Shown here piece by piece: positions 39,469 to 47,347 of a stretch of 47,347 nt of DNA. The notes below the pieces were generated by a model. The model did no database searches and had not been told where the DNA came from. It was given only the letters and a program-made list of their open reading frames with translations. The DNA comes from an uncultured Lachnospiraceae bacterium (GTDB lineage: Bacteria > Bacillota_A > Clostridia > Lachnospirales > Lachnospiraceae). A program made the translations under genes and the position numbers. How positions within the stretch are numbered: the first letter of the stretch is position 1; each line of letters opens with the position of its first letter. The DNA lies in assembly GCA_910585355.1 (NCBI GenBank), contig CAJUDN010000005.1:11671-59017 (forward strand), in the 5' to 3' direction.

Positions 39469-40875
39469 TTATTTCAGGGAATTTAAAATGCTTCGCGCTA
39501 CTGACAGCCCGTTGGCGGAAGCCTGCTGTAAGCCGCGGGTGACAGAAGCTCCATCTCCGATGGCGCGAAGACCTTTGATATTGGTCTCAAAGTCTTTGTT
39601 AACGACTACCTTATTGGAGTAGAATTTCACCTCGACACCGTAGAGCAGGGTTTCATCGCTGGCGATACCGGGCGTTACCTTGTCCAGAGCCAGCAGCATT
39701 TCTTTTATGTCAACCATAATGCGGTGAGGCAGAACCAGGGACAGATCGCCGGGAACAGCATCCTTTAAGGTGGGAATCAGATTGTTTCTGCAAAGGCGTT
39801 CTTCTGTGGTGCGGCGTCCTCTTTGGAAATCTCCAAAGGTCTGGACGAGAATTTTTCCGTCGCAGAGCATATTGGAAAGCTGGGCGATATGTTTCCCATA
39901 TTCAATGGGCGTTTTGAAGGGCCTGGTAAAGTTTTTGGACACCAGCAGGGCGAAGTTGGTGTTGTTGGTTTTATATTCGGCTGACTTATAGGCGTGACCG
40001 TTTACCACTGCAAGCCCGTTTTCATAGTATTCTGTGGCCACCTCTCCGGACGGGTTGGTGCAGAAGGTACGGACCTTATCATCGAAAGTGGGGGTGTAAT
40101 ACACTAACTTCGCTTCGTATAAGTTTTTGTTTAAGAATTCCATAACTTCATCCCGGACTTCTACACGGACGCCGATGTCCACAGTGCCCACCTGAGTTTC
40201 AATTCCATGGGCTCTGCAGATATGGGAAAACCAGTCGGAGCCTTCGCGGCCGATGGCGGACACAATTTCATCGGCATAATAGCACTCATCGCTATCGGTC
40301 ACGATACCTGTGGCCCTGCCATTTTCAATGAGAATATCCTGTACCATGGTGTTGAAGACGATCTGTATCCCATGCTCCAGGAGATGCTCCTGAAGACGGG
40401 TGTATATTTTATAGCCTTCTTCCGTACCCAGATGGCGGATGGGACATTCGATGAGTTTTAAGTTGGCGCCAATGGCTTTTCTGCGGATTTCCTGAATTTC
40501 TTTCTGTTTGTCAATTCCGTAAACATTTTTATCGGCGCCAAATTCCAGATATATATTGTCAGACTCCTTAATCAGTTCCAGGGCCTTATCATACCCCAGA
40601 ATATCAGGAAGCGTTCCTCCCACATCCGGTGACAGTGACAGCTTTCCGTCGGAAAAGGCGCCTGCGCCGGCAAAGCCGGTGGTAATGGAGCAGGGTTTAC
40701 AGCCTACACAGACCTTGGTGGTGCGCTTGGGACATACGCGCTTTTCAATGGGACGCCCCTTTTCCACCATAAGAATTTTAAGCGTCGGTTTGTTTTTAAT
40801 CAGTTCATAGGCGCAGAAGATACCGGACGGTCCGGCGCCTATGATGATTACGTCAAAATGTTCTCCAGACTTCAT
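39469..40875 (-). CDS. FAD-dependent dehydrogenase (NAD(FAD)-utilising)
   Basis: A 468-residue flavoprotein. The N-terminal Rossmann motif for FAD is DVIIIGAGPSGIFCAYEL. A conserved Cys-rich segment, KRTTKVCVGCKPCSITTGFAGAGAFSDGKL, is characteristic of this poorly characterised dehydrogenase family and could hold a metal or disulfide. The C-terminal FAD contact reads IKGLRAIGDGASVTRGLQQASANGLSVA. Many relatives exist in Clostridia with no established reaction. The ATG at 40875 is spaced correctly from GGGAG; the ATG at 40881 is too near. Lone gene ending at a bidirectional terminator. Confidence 0.82.
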   Translation of the reverse strand: MKSGEHFDVIIIGAGPSGIFCAYELIKNKPTLKILMVEKGRPIEKRVCPKRTTKVCVGCKPCSITTGFAGAGAFSDGKLSLSPDVGGTLPDILGYDKALELIKESDNIYLEFGADKNVYGIDKQKEIQEIRRKAIGANLKLIECPIRHLGTEEGYKIYTRLQEHLLEHGIQIVFNTMVQDILIENGRATGIVTDSDECYYADEIVSAIGREGSDWFSHICRAHGIETQVGTVDIGVRVEVRDEVMEFLNKNLYEAKLVYYTPTFDDKVRTFCTNPSGEVATEYYENGLAVVNGHAYKSAEYKTNNTNFALLVSKNFTRPFKTPIEYGKHIAQLSNMLCDGKILVQTFGDFQRGRRTTEERLCRNNLIPTLKDAVPGDLSLVLPHRIMVDIKEMLLALDKVTPGIASDETLLYGVEVKFYSNKVVVNKDFETNIKGLRAIGDGASVTRGLQQASANGLSVARSILNSLK

Positions 40876-40908
40876 ATACATAACTCCCTTCGGCTTTTTG
40901 ATGTGTTT

Positions 40909-43900
40909 TTATCCTGATATGTCTGGACGGCGAAGCGCCTTGTCCAGGACCTGATACAGTTTATCCACTTCCACCGGCTTGAACAGATGGCCGTTCATGC
41001 CGCACTCCACCGACTTTTTCAAATCATCGTCAAAAGCATTCGCTGACATGGCAATAATAGGTATGGTGCGGCAGTCCTCCCGTTCCATGTTACGGATGAC
41101 CCGGGTGGCTTCCAGTCCGTCCATCACCGGCATCATAATGTCCATGAGGATCACATCATAGGTGCCTGGCGGCGTTGTGCGGATGCGTTCCACCGCCTGG
41201 GCGCCGTCACCTACGCAATCCACCTCAAAATTACGCTCCTCCAGAAGACACTGAGCGATTTCCGCGTTCAACTCATTGTCCTCCACCACCAGAATACGGT
41301 ATCCCTCAAAGGAAAGTTCGTCGGTATCGGTTTTGCTCTCTTTACGCTCACCCAGAGGCAGAGACACAGCAAAGCTGAATATACTGCCTTTTCCGGGCGC
41401 GCTCTCCAGGTGAATGTTGCTTCCCATCATCTGAACCAGACGGCTGCTGATGGATAAGCCCAGGCCGGTTCCCTGCTGTTTGGAGGGATTCGATCTGGCC
41501 TGTTCAAAAGAACGGAAAACACGTTCCTGTTCCTCTCTGGCAATACCGATACCAGTGTCCTGCACTGCAAAGAGGACGATGGGCGTATCGCCGGACGAGT
41601 CAGTCTCTTTTACGCTTAGTGTAATCTTGCCCAGTTCGGGAGTGAATTTCACTGCGTTGCCCAGCAAATTGATCAGCACCTGGCTGATTCGCATTTTATC
41701 GGCCATAAACCATTGGTGGGTCAGGGCGATATCCTGCACGAAGGAAATTTTCTTGGCTTCAGCCTGGGGCATGATCAGCTCCCGGATGGTATCCAGCATC
41801 TCGTACAGATCAAAATCTGCAGGATCCAGCTTCATTTTTCCGCTCTCGATTTTGGACATATCCAAAATATCGTTGATAAGGCCAAGCAGGTATGTGGAAG
41901 AGGACTGGATCTTTTGCAGACAGTCCAGAATCCGTTCTTTTCCCTGTCCCTGCTGGAGGGCAATGGAACTCATGCCGATGATGCCGTTCATGGGGGTACG
42001 GATTTCATGGCTCATACGGGAGAGAAATTCGGACTTCGCCTTGCTGGCAATATCGTGCTGCTGCTGGTTAAGCTGACCCTGGATAACCTGGCCCAGTTCC
42101 GCCAGATTTTGAGACTCCTCGGGGTTTTCCAGGAGACTCTGCGGTATGCCCAGAATGCAGACATTACCCATATAGTTTCCGCTGTCGTACATGGGAAGTA
42201 CAATCCCCTGCTGGCCTGGCAGGACATTTAAGAAACACTGAAGAATCTCCTGACGGCTGTCCTCAGGCGAGAAGTACAAAACCTCATCCTGGCCCAGCCA
42301 ATGGAGGAAGGAATCCTTTTCCTGCTCTTCATACTTCTGAACGCTTTTTTCGATGGTTGCTCCCGACTGCTGCCATTGATAAGACAGATAGTTGGAGTTG
42401 AAGTCCGTCCGCAGCTGAGAAACCAGCACGCCGGAAGCCTGATAGTACCTTCCGATTTTCCGAATCATCAGCATCATCTGCACATGGAAGTTGTCCCCCT
42501 TGCCAAAGAGATTTAAGGCTGTCGAAACCAGGCTCACGTCCTCGCCGTATCCCAGAAGGCTGCTTTCCTGCTCCTGAAGCGGGGGAAGGGAACCCTGTTC
42601 CTCCGCGGGAATTGTTTCGTAAAAGAGCGCCTGTTCCCCGGTTCCGGGATGGACCAGGCTCCGCGCCAGCTTTGCCATTCGGATCAGACGCCCCGTACTG
42701 CATCCTGGCTCTCCCAGGGCCAGTCCGGCGCACATTTGAATGTGGAAAGCCTCCTTATGGAAATATTCCGCCGCATTTTTCAGAAGTAGTTTTGTAAACT
42801 CGGCAGCCTGAGTCCGGTCCGCCCCCGCCAGCCACAGGACAGCTTCGTCCCGGTTGAGGCGCAGGGCCACAGCCCGGAGGCCGGTCCGCTCCGTAAATTC
42901 CAGACAGCTCTCCCGGAGCATGAGTCCTACCTCTTCCAGGATCATGTCTCCAAAAACTATGCCGTTTTTCTCACAGGTCTGTTTCAGCTGGTTCATGTAC
43001 AGACAGATCATCACGCCCTCCGGCTGATCTTTACGGCATCGGATGATCTGTTCCATGCCCCCGCCAAAGCTATAAAGTCCTGTGACGCCGTCCGTTGTGT
43101 TTCTTTTGTACTGCTCAGCCTCTCTTTCTTTCTGGTTCTGGATGTTGCGTATGCTCCCTACCAGCTTCCACCGCTGTCCGTCTGAGTTGTAGACCGCCTT
43201 GGCCGCCAGGGCAACCCAGATGAACTCGGATTCCTCCGGCCAGCGCATCCGGAATTCGGCGTACAGGCTGTCCGGATCCCTCTGCACATCTTCAGTCGCC
43301 GCTGCCAGGTCTTCGCCGTAGATATATTCAGGTTTGATAAAGCATACTTCTGTTTGAGGGCACAGCCGCCGGCCGTTTGCAAAGGGATGGTTGACGATAT
43401 CCAGCATCTGACTTTGCAAATCATAGGAAAAGAAGATGTCTGTTGAGGATTCCAGAGCCACTTTATAGCGCTCCTTCTCCTCAAGAAGAATATCCTGCGC
43501 CCTCTTTTGCTGCCGTGTCAGGTCCACTACCACGTCATACAGGGCGTCGATCTCCAGAATATTGGGGGGCTTGTAGCTATGAAGCCCTTCGCTTCCTTCG
43601 CTGATGCAGTCCGCCAGGCGCTGGACAGGTCTGGTCAGATGCCTTACAACCAGATAAATCCCCAGTACGCCAAAGCCCAGGCCGATTAGAACCGCGATGA
43701 CCATCCAGAAATAAAGCTGCCGGCCCATGCCAAAAAGATCCATTTCTGTGTCAAGACCAAGCAGCGCCCAGTCAGTGTAGTCGTAGGGGACATTATTACT
43801 GTAAAGTTTCAGCGGACGAACCACGGCATAGACGCCCTGATCGTTCCACCTAGTTTCCCGGACCCGGCAAAGCGCTCCGTAACCCGTCTCCTCCAAACCA

Positions 43901-44844
43901 AATCCGTCCTCAAGGGGCCGGAGCAGATCGTAGAGGATGCCCTTGCCCGTAAGGGGCATGTAGCCGCCGTCCTCCTTCCTAACCGCTAACAGATATCCTG
44001 ACTGTCGGGAATCATTAAGCTCCGCCACAGGGAAGTATTCATACAGGCTTCTGGAAGAAATCTCCACCCCCAGAACGCCGTAGGTAATTCCTTTATACCG
44101 CAGAGGCAGGGAATAGGTTATCATCTCATGGGAATCCACCTTGTCTTTTTCCAGGCAAAAGGGCAGAGACCAATATCCCAGATCCGCCGTGTCCGCGTCC
44201 GGATAGTCCGTTCCGGCCTGCCAGGGTTCGTAAAAGTAACAGTCGGCCGAATTTTTCTTTGGGCCGTCCATATGAAACCGGGGGGTCCAGTTGGTATCCA
44301 GAGGAATATTCCAGGTTCGTGACAGTTCCTTGCTTCCCCGTTCCAGAAGCAGGTCTGTGTGACTGGCGTTGATTGTGTTGCGGTCAGAGTCGCGGATAAA
44401 GAATCCATCAAATTCGCCTGCGGCCGGCGCCCCCGATTCTGTCAAAATTAGAAAGAGGCCTGTGGTGGAGTTATTCTGCAGAATTTCCAGACACTCCGGG
44501 AACAGCAGCTCCAGCAGTTCCTGTTTCCTTTCGCCGGAGTTTAAAAGGCTGTCCAGATTTATATTCCTGCTGTCCAGATACTGTTTCAGGATTCCTTCAA
44601 ACAGGTCTTCCTGGCTGCGGATGGAAGACCAGCGCTGGTTCATATCGTTCTGAAGAATTACGCCCCGGTTTTCCACCAGCCGGTTCAGCATATTTGCGGA
44701 ATATTCCTCCAGGGTTTTTGCTGTCTGTTTAACCACCAGGGTACCAATCGTAATGGCGCCCTGCAGCAGCATAATGGCAATCAAGGGAAAGAGGAACATG
44801 CGGAAAATCGTTGATTTTTTCTTGCTTTGATTGTTTCTCTTCAT
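40909..44844 (-). CDS. Hybrid sensor histidine kinase / response regulator with degenerate GGDEF
   Basis: A 1311-residue membrane signalling protein. In order: TM1 (14-37), a large extracytoplasmic sensor, probably Cache-like (38-377; GITYGVLGVEISSRSLYEYFP), TM2 (378-400), HAMP (400-450), PAS (455-575), a GGDEF-like domain (580-735) in which the GGDEF motif is lost (LRLNRDEAVLWLAG), a GAF-like region (760-905), HisKA with His946 (RMSHEIRTPMNGIIG), HATPase (1045-1165; VQDTGIGIA, GTGLGLS) and a receiver with Asp1235 (VILMDIMMP). There is no HPt or output domain, so the phosphorelay partner is elsewhere. The gene starts 7 bp after an extracellular binding-protein gene; the two form one operon. 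Confidence 0.9.
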   Translation of the reverse strand: MKRNNQSKKKSTIFRMFLFPLIAIMLLQGAITIGTLVVKQTAKTLEEYSANMLNRLVENRGVILQNDMNQRWSSIRSQEDLFEGILKQYLDSRNINLDSLLNSGERKQELLELLFPECLEILQNNSTTGLFLILTESGAPAAGEFDGFFIRDSDRNTINASHTDLLLERGSKELSRTWNIPLDTNWTPRFHMDGPKKNSADCYFYEPWQAGTDYPDADTADLGYWSLPFCLEKDKVDSHEMITYSLPLRYKGITYGVLGVEISSRSLYEYFPVAELNDSRQSGYLLAVRKEDGGYMPLTGKGILYDLLRPLEDGFGLEETGYGALCRVRETRWNDQGVYAVVRPLKLYSNNVPYDYTDWALLGLDTEMDLFGMGRQLYFWMVIAVLIGLGFGVLGIYLVVRHLTRPVQRLADCISEGSEGLHSYKPPNILEIDALYDVVVDLTRQQKRAQDILLEEKERYKVALESSTDIFFSYDLQSQMLDIVNHPFANGRRLCPQTEVCFIKPEYIYGEDLAAATEDVQRDPDSLYAEFRMRWPEESEFIWVALAAKAVYNSDGQRWKLVGSIRNIQNQKEREAEQYKRNTTDGVTGLYSFGGGMEQIIRCRKDQPEGVMICLYMNQLKQTCEKNGIVFGDMILEEVGLMLRESCLEFTERTGLRAVALRLNRDEAVLWLAGADRTQAAEFTKLLLKNAAEYFHKEAFHIQMCAGLALGEPGCSTGRLIRMAKLARSLVHPGTGEQALFYETIPAEEQGSLPPLQEQESSLLGYGEDVSLVSTALNLFGKGDNFHVQMMLMIRKIGRYYQASGVLVSQLRTDFNSNYLSYQWQQSGATIEKSVQKYEEQEKDSFLHWLGQDEVLYFSPEDSRQEILQCFLNVLPGQQGIVLPMYDSGNYMGNVCILGIPQSLLENPEESQNLAELGQVIQGQLNQQQHDIASKAKSEFLSRMSHEIRTPMNGIIGMSSIALQQGQGKERILDCLQKIQSSSTYLLGLINDILDMSKIESGKMKLDPADFDLYEMLDTIRELIMPQAEAKKISFVQDIALTHQWFMADKMRISQVLINLLGNAVKFTPELGKITLSVKETDSSGDTPIVLFAVQDTGIGIAREEQERVFRSFEQARSNPSKQQGTGLGLSISSRLVQMMGSNIHLESAPGKGSIFSFAVSLPLGERKESKTDTDELSFEGYRILVVEDNELNAEIAQCLLEERNFEVDCVGDGAQAVERIRTTPPGTYDVILMDIMMPVMDGLEATRVIRNMEREDCRTIPIIAMSANAFDDDLKKSVECGMNGHLFKPVEVDKLYQVLDKALRRPDISG

Positions 44845-44851
44845 GATATCT

Positions 44852-46315
44852 TTACCTATTAGATGCAGCGTTCAGCGCATCACAGAAAGATTTGTACCAG
44901 CTCTCAAAGGCCGCTTCGGTCACGTAGGGGGCGGAGGCCTCCTCCAGGCTCATCCCCTGAGCCAGGGACCCAGCTACTGCCGCCCGATCCTTCTCGGCCA
45001 AATCCGTCAGATTGTACTCCAGCACTTTTCGCGCAGCGGAACCGTTTTGGAAACTTTTATTGGTATAGAGAGTCATATTTTCCATTTCCTCAAAGACGGC
45101 GGTCAGACAATCATAAGTCTTGGGGGCCACAGACAGGCCCTGTTCCGCAATAACCTGCTCTAGCTTTTCAACGTTCGCGGCATTTTTTTGTACTGGCAGA
45201 TAGCCGGATACACAGCCAAACCGAAGGTTATTTTCCGGCTGAGTAAACCATTTTAAAAATTCCACGGCAGCGTACTCGTGCTGCCTGTCTGACTTGCTGA
45301 CTACCATGCCGGCACCTTGCTGCACAGAGTAACGTTTCCCTCCCTCGAACACGGGCGCGGGCAGCACGGCGTAATCGATGGCGTGGGTCCCGCTGTCAAG
45401 CTCCACCTGATCGGGAAAGTACATTGCGGAGGTGGTGGAACCCGTATAGGCAAGGATATCCCCGGTTTTCACATCGTCCGAACGGAAGGAGCCGTAAGAC
45501 CCGAAGTATCCCTTGACCATAGGGATATAATAGTTTTCCCACAGGCGGTGCAGCTCCTCCCTGGGCGCGTTTAGGGTTATCTCTCCGTTTTCCACCTGAA
45601 AGATCTCCACACCCAGCTGCTGCATTCCGATAACAAAGTAATTGGCCATGGCATCCCGGCCATAGAAAGCTTTACCGTCTTCCAAAACATCAGGAGTGAG
45701 GCTGTCTGTCCACTCATAATATGCCTGCGCGGTGGCGGCAACGCCCTCCATGGTCGCCAGGTTTTCCAGAGAAGCGCCTGTGGCCTCTGCAAAAGGTTCC
45801 CAGTCCGTCAGGTTCACCATCATGATCTCTGTGGACTTTGCTGTGGGAAAAATCCGCAGCGATCCATCGGCGGCAATGCAGCCCTCTTCAATGTAAGAGT
45901 CTACATACATGTTCAGTTCTTCCTGGCTTAAGTAATCAGACAGATTGGCCAGAGCGCCTGCCTGCTCCACCTCATAGGCAGTATCAGCATAGGAAGAAAA
46001 GATGTCCGGCATAGTGTCCGCCCCCACCTTGCCGCTGATGGAGTCTCGCACTGCCGATTCCAGATCGGAAACAGAGCCCTGGGAATAGCTTTGTATGTAA
46101 ATGCCCTCTTCCCGGCCCACCGTATCATTAAATTCCTCCACCAGCGCGTCAAATGCCGCCTGCTGGGAACCGTTATAATAGTGCCATACCGTCAGAGACA
46201 CCGGGTTTTTGGGGTCCAGCGGGCTTTTGCTGCCGCACCCTGTCAAGGTAAATATGAACGTCGCCGACAGGCACGCCGCATAAACCCCTCTTCCTTTGAT
46301 TCCTGTAATCCCCAT
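44852..46315 (-). CDS. Extracellular solute-binding lipoprotein (family 1, sugar type)
   Basis: A 487-residue lipoprotein of the family 1 binding proteins that normally serve carbohydrate ABC importers. The lipobox is LTGC (about residues 24-27); the mature part begins with VSLTVWHYYNGSQQAAFDALVEEFN, typical of the group, and later AVEFLKWFTQPENN. No permease or ATPase gene accompanies it. Instead the hybrid kinase gene follows at 7 bp, so it may present a ligand to the kinase sensor. The ATG at 46315 follows AAAGGAGCAG; a longer frame from TTG 46393 begins inside the promoter -35 and is rejected. Confidence 0.85.
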   Translation of the reverse strand: MGITGIKGRGVYAACLSATFIFTLTGCGSKSPLDPKNPVSLTVWHYYNGSQQAAFDALVEEFNDTVGREEGIYIQSYSQGSVSDLESAVRDSISGKVGADTMPDIFSSYADTAYEVEQAGALANLSDYLSQEELNMYVDSYIEEGCIAADGSLRIFPTAKSTEIMMVNLTDWEPFAEATGASLENLATMEGVAATAQAYYEWTDSLTPDVLEDGKAFYGRDAMANYFVIGMQQLGVEIFQVENGEITLNAPREELHRLWENYYIPMVKGYFGSYGSFRSDDVKTGDILAYTGSTTSAMYFPDQVELDSGTHAIDYAVLPAPVFEGGKRYSVQQGAGMVVSKSDRQHEYAAVEFLKWFTQPENNLRFGCVSGYLPVQKNAANVEKLEQVIAEQGLSVAPKTYDCLTAVFEEMENMTLYTNKSFQNGSAARKVLEYNLTDLAEKDRAAVAGSLAQGMSLEEASAPYVTEAAFESWYKSFCDALNAASNR

Positions 46316-46364
46316 AGGTTTTCTGCTCCTTTCTTTGCCAGAAATACAAGTAAATATCTTGTTA

Positions 46365-46393
46365 ATGATAACATATATTTTCCATGTTTTCAA
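46365..46393 (-). promoter_or_regulatory. Promoter of the binding-protein / hybrid-kinase operon
   Basis: On the minus strand TTGAAA (46388-46393), 17-bp spacer, TATCAT (46365-46370), about 50 bp before the start codon. Confidence 0.7.
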
Positions 46394-46590
46394 GCCGCCC
46401 TGGTATAACCTGCCTTAAATACCATCCTGCTTCGCTGAAGGCGCCTTTTCGAGAGCGTAAAGGAAAAAGCGGAGTTTCGCCAGATATTATAATGGTCCTG
46501 GCAGATGCCGGGGCCCATTAAAAAAGCCGCGCGACAGTTGTTTTGAAATTAACGAAAATTAAAGAAAATTATGAAAATACAGAAAAAAGC
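46394..46590. other. Divergent intergenic region with degenerate repeat-like sequence
   Basis: No gene is supported. GCGGAGTTTCGCCAGATATT (46472-46491), followed by ATAATGG, loosely resembles the CGCCAGACATTAT edge of the nested repeat. A/T-rich DNA follows up to the promoter at 46591. Confidence 0.35.
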
Positions 46591-46620
46591 TTGCTTTTAT
46601 TAAACAGAGCGTGATAGAAT
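46591..46620 (+). promoter_or_regulatory. Probable promoter of the NuoF/GltD-like gene
   Basis: TTGCTT (46591-46596), 18-bp spacer, TAGAAT (46615-46620). The leader of about 160 nt includes a GC-rich GCCTGC/GCGGC segment ending in TTTTTTT at 46698, a possible weak attenuator. Confidence 0.5.
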
Positions 46621-46786
46621 TATTATAATTATGAAGGAAGTAAAAAAGCATGCATTTATGCACGATTCCCGGCCTGCGGCGGGTCGAAACAGCGGCATTT
46701 TTTTGACGCGGACTGATCCCTGCAAAGCGCCGGACTTTTGGAGAGGGAAGAACGCCGATAAACTATGAAAGATGAGGAGAAAATGG

Positions 46787-47341
46787 ATGAGTAGATTGAA
46801 AATAGCTTCCCCAACGAGGGCGGATATTGTCATGGAGGGGCTTTATAAGGATCTGGAGCGAAGAATTGAATCCAGCCAGCCGGGCCTCTGTCCTGTGGAT
46901 ATGGCGAGGGCATTTTTGGAGCTGTGTTACGCGCAGACCTGCGGAAAGTGCGTACCCTGCCGCATTGGTTTAAGACAATTAGAATATTTGATTCAGGATG
47001 TACTGGATGGAAAGGCCACAATGGAAACCCTGAAATTAATGGAGGAAACGGCTCTTTCCATCATGGATTCTGCTGACTGCGCCATTGGCTATGAGGCCGC
47101 CAACATGGTTTATAAGGGGCTCATCGGCTACCGGGACGATTATGTGGAACACATTAAGAATGGCCGCTGTACCTGCACGACCCAGCAGCCGGTTCCCTGC
47201 GTGTCGTTCTGCCCTGCACATGTAGATATTCCCGGATACATAGCCCTTGTGAGAGCGGGAAGATATGCGGATGCCATACGCTTAATCCGTAAGGACAATC
47301 CGTTTCCGACAACCTGCGGTTTCATTTGTGATCATCCCTAG
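46787..47341 (+). CDS. N-terminal part of a NuoF-tail/GltD-type iron-sulfur flavoprotein (cut by contig end)
   Basis: The visible 184 residues contain a NuoF-type iron-sulfur region, CGKCVPCRIGLRQLEYL with a fourth Cys in DSADCAIG, and then the start of a Fer4_20 domain: PCVSFCPAHVDIPGYIALVRAGRYADAIRLIRKDNPFPTTCG, as in the small subunit of NADPH glutamate synthase and in NADH-dependent electron-transfer proteins. Such proteins normally continue for several hundred residues with FAD and NAD(P) domains. The apparent stop at 47339-47341 lies in AGATCGGA, an adapter sequence, so it is an artefact. The ATG at 46787 follows GAGGAG; ATG 46772 starts inside that region. Confidence 0.8.
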   Translation: MSRLKIASPTRADIVMEGLYKDLERRIESSQPGLCPVDMARAFLELCYAQTCGKCVPCRIGLRQLEYLIQDVLDGKATMETLKLMEETALSIMDSADCAIGYEAANMVYKGLIGYRDDYVEHIKNGRCTCTTQQPVPCVSFCPAHVDIPGYIALVRAGRYADAIRLIRKDNPFPTTCGFICDHP

Positions 47342-47347
47342 ATCGGA
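47340..47347 (+). other. Adapter remnant at the contig end
   Basis: AGATCGGA equals the first eight bases of the common Illumina adapter. It replaces the expected continuation after ICDHP, where the family normally continues with Cys-Glu. It creates a false TAG stop. Confidence 0.8.

Overview
The window looks like one complete short-read contig from a strictly anaerobic, spore-forming Firmicute, most probably a Lachnospiraceae species (Clostridium cluster XIVa type). The reasons are a monomeric [FeFe] hydrogenase of the CpIII/group B kind, a TM1266-type hydrogenase-system regulator, SpoIIM next to XerD, a large 2-hydroxyacyl-CoA dehydratase activase, a CarD-like regulator, strong AGGAGG ribosome sites and many palindromic intergenic repeats. 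Base 1 lies inside a repeat, a typical assembly break. The last eight bases equal the start of a common Illumina adapter, so the final gene is cut by an artefact.

Layout. 1-5.7 kb: a flavodoxin/ferredoxin fusion; a first methionine-type ABC importer (MetN-MetI-MetQ) followed by an OsmC-like protein; a convergent M20 amidohydrolase. 5.8-7.6 kb: tRNA-Leu(UAG) followed after 18 nt by a yybP-ykoY manganese riboswitch and mntP, then purine nucleoside phosphorylase. 7.6-12.3 kb: an operon (TM1266-like regulator, lipoprotein, permease, ATPase) facing away from the [FeFe] hydrogenase. 12.4-19 kb: MATE exporter, CarD-like protein and a 1440-residue activase-related protein. 19.4-24.3 kb: rhomboid-like membrane protein with a zinc-ribbon tail, pyruvate kinase, diaminopimelate decarboxylase, cytoplasmic subtilase. 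25-29 kb: Na/Pi cotransporter-PhoU protein plus a two-component system. 29.4-33 kb: recA (with LexA box), recX, rny. 33.1-39.4 kb: a second MetNIQ operon behind a Met/Cys-rich leader peptide and terminator, then proC, a Nudix hydrolase, spoIIM and xerD. 39.4-46.4 kb (minus strand): FAD-dependent dehydrogenase, and a binding-protein/hybrid-kinase gene pair. 46.8 kb to the end: the 5' part of a NuoF/GltD-like flavoprotein.

The most interesting signal is at 33116-33386: promoter, a 41-codon ORF with eight Met and six Cys, and a terminator hairpin, all ahead of a methionine/cysteine-type importer. The TGC-GGC codons of the ORF can pair with the 5' arm of the terminator, which suggests an amino-acid-sensing attenuator. 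Other notable items are the hydrogenase/TM1266/ABC module with a terminator in its leader; a nested-palindrome repeat family placed at gene 5' ends; two MITE-like elements of about 160 bp; and two intergenic loci sharing a -10 box, a terminator hairpin and a conserved stretch.

All calls come from reading the sequence and known family motifs. No database search was possible.
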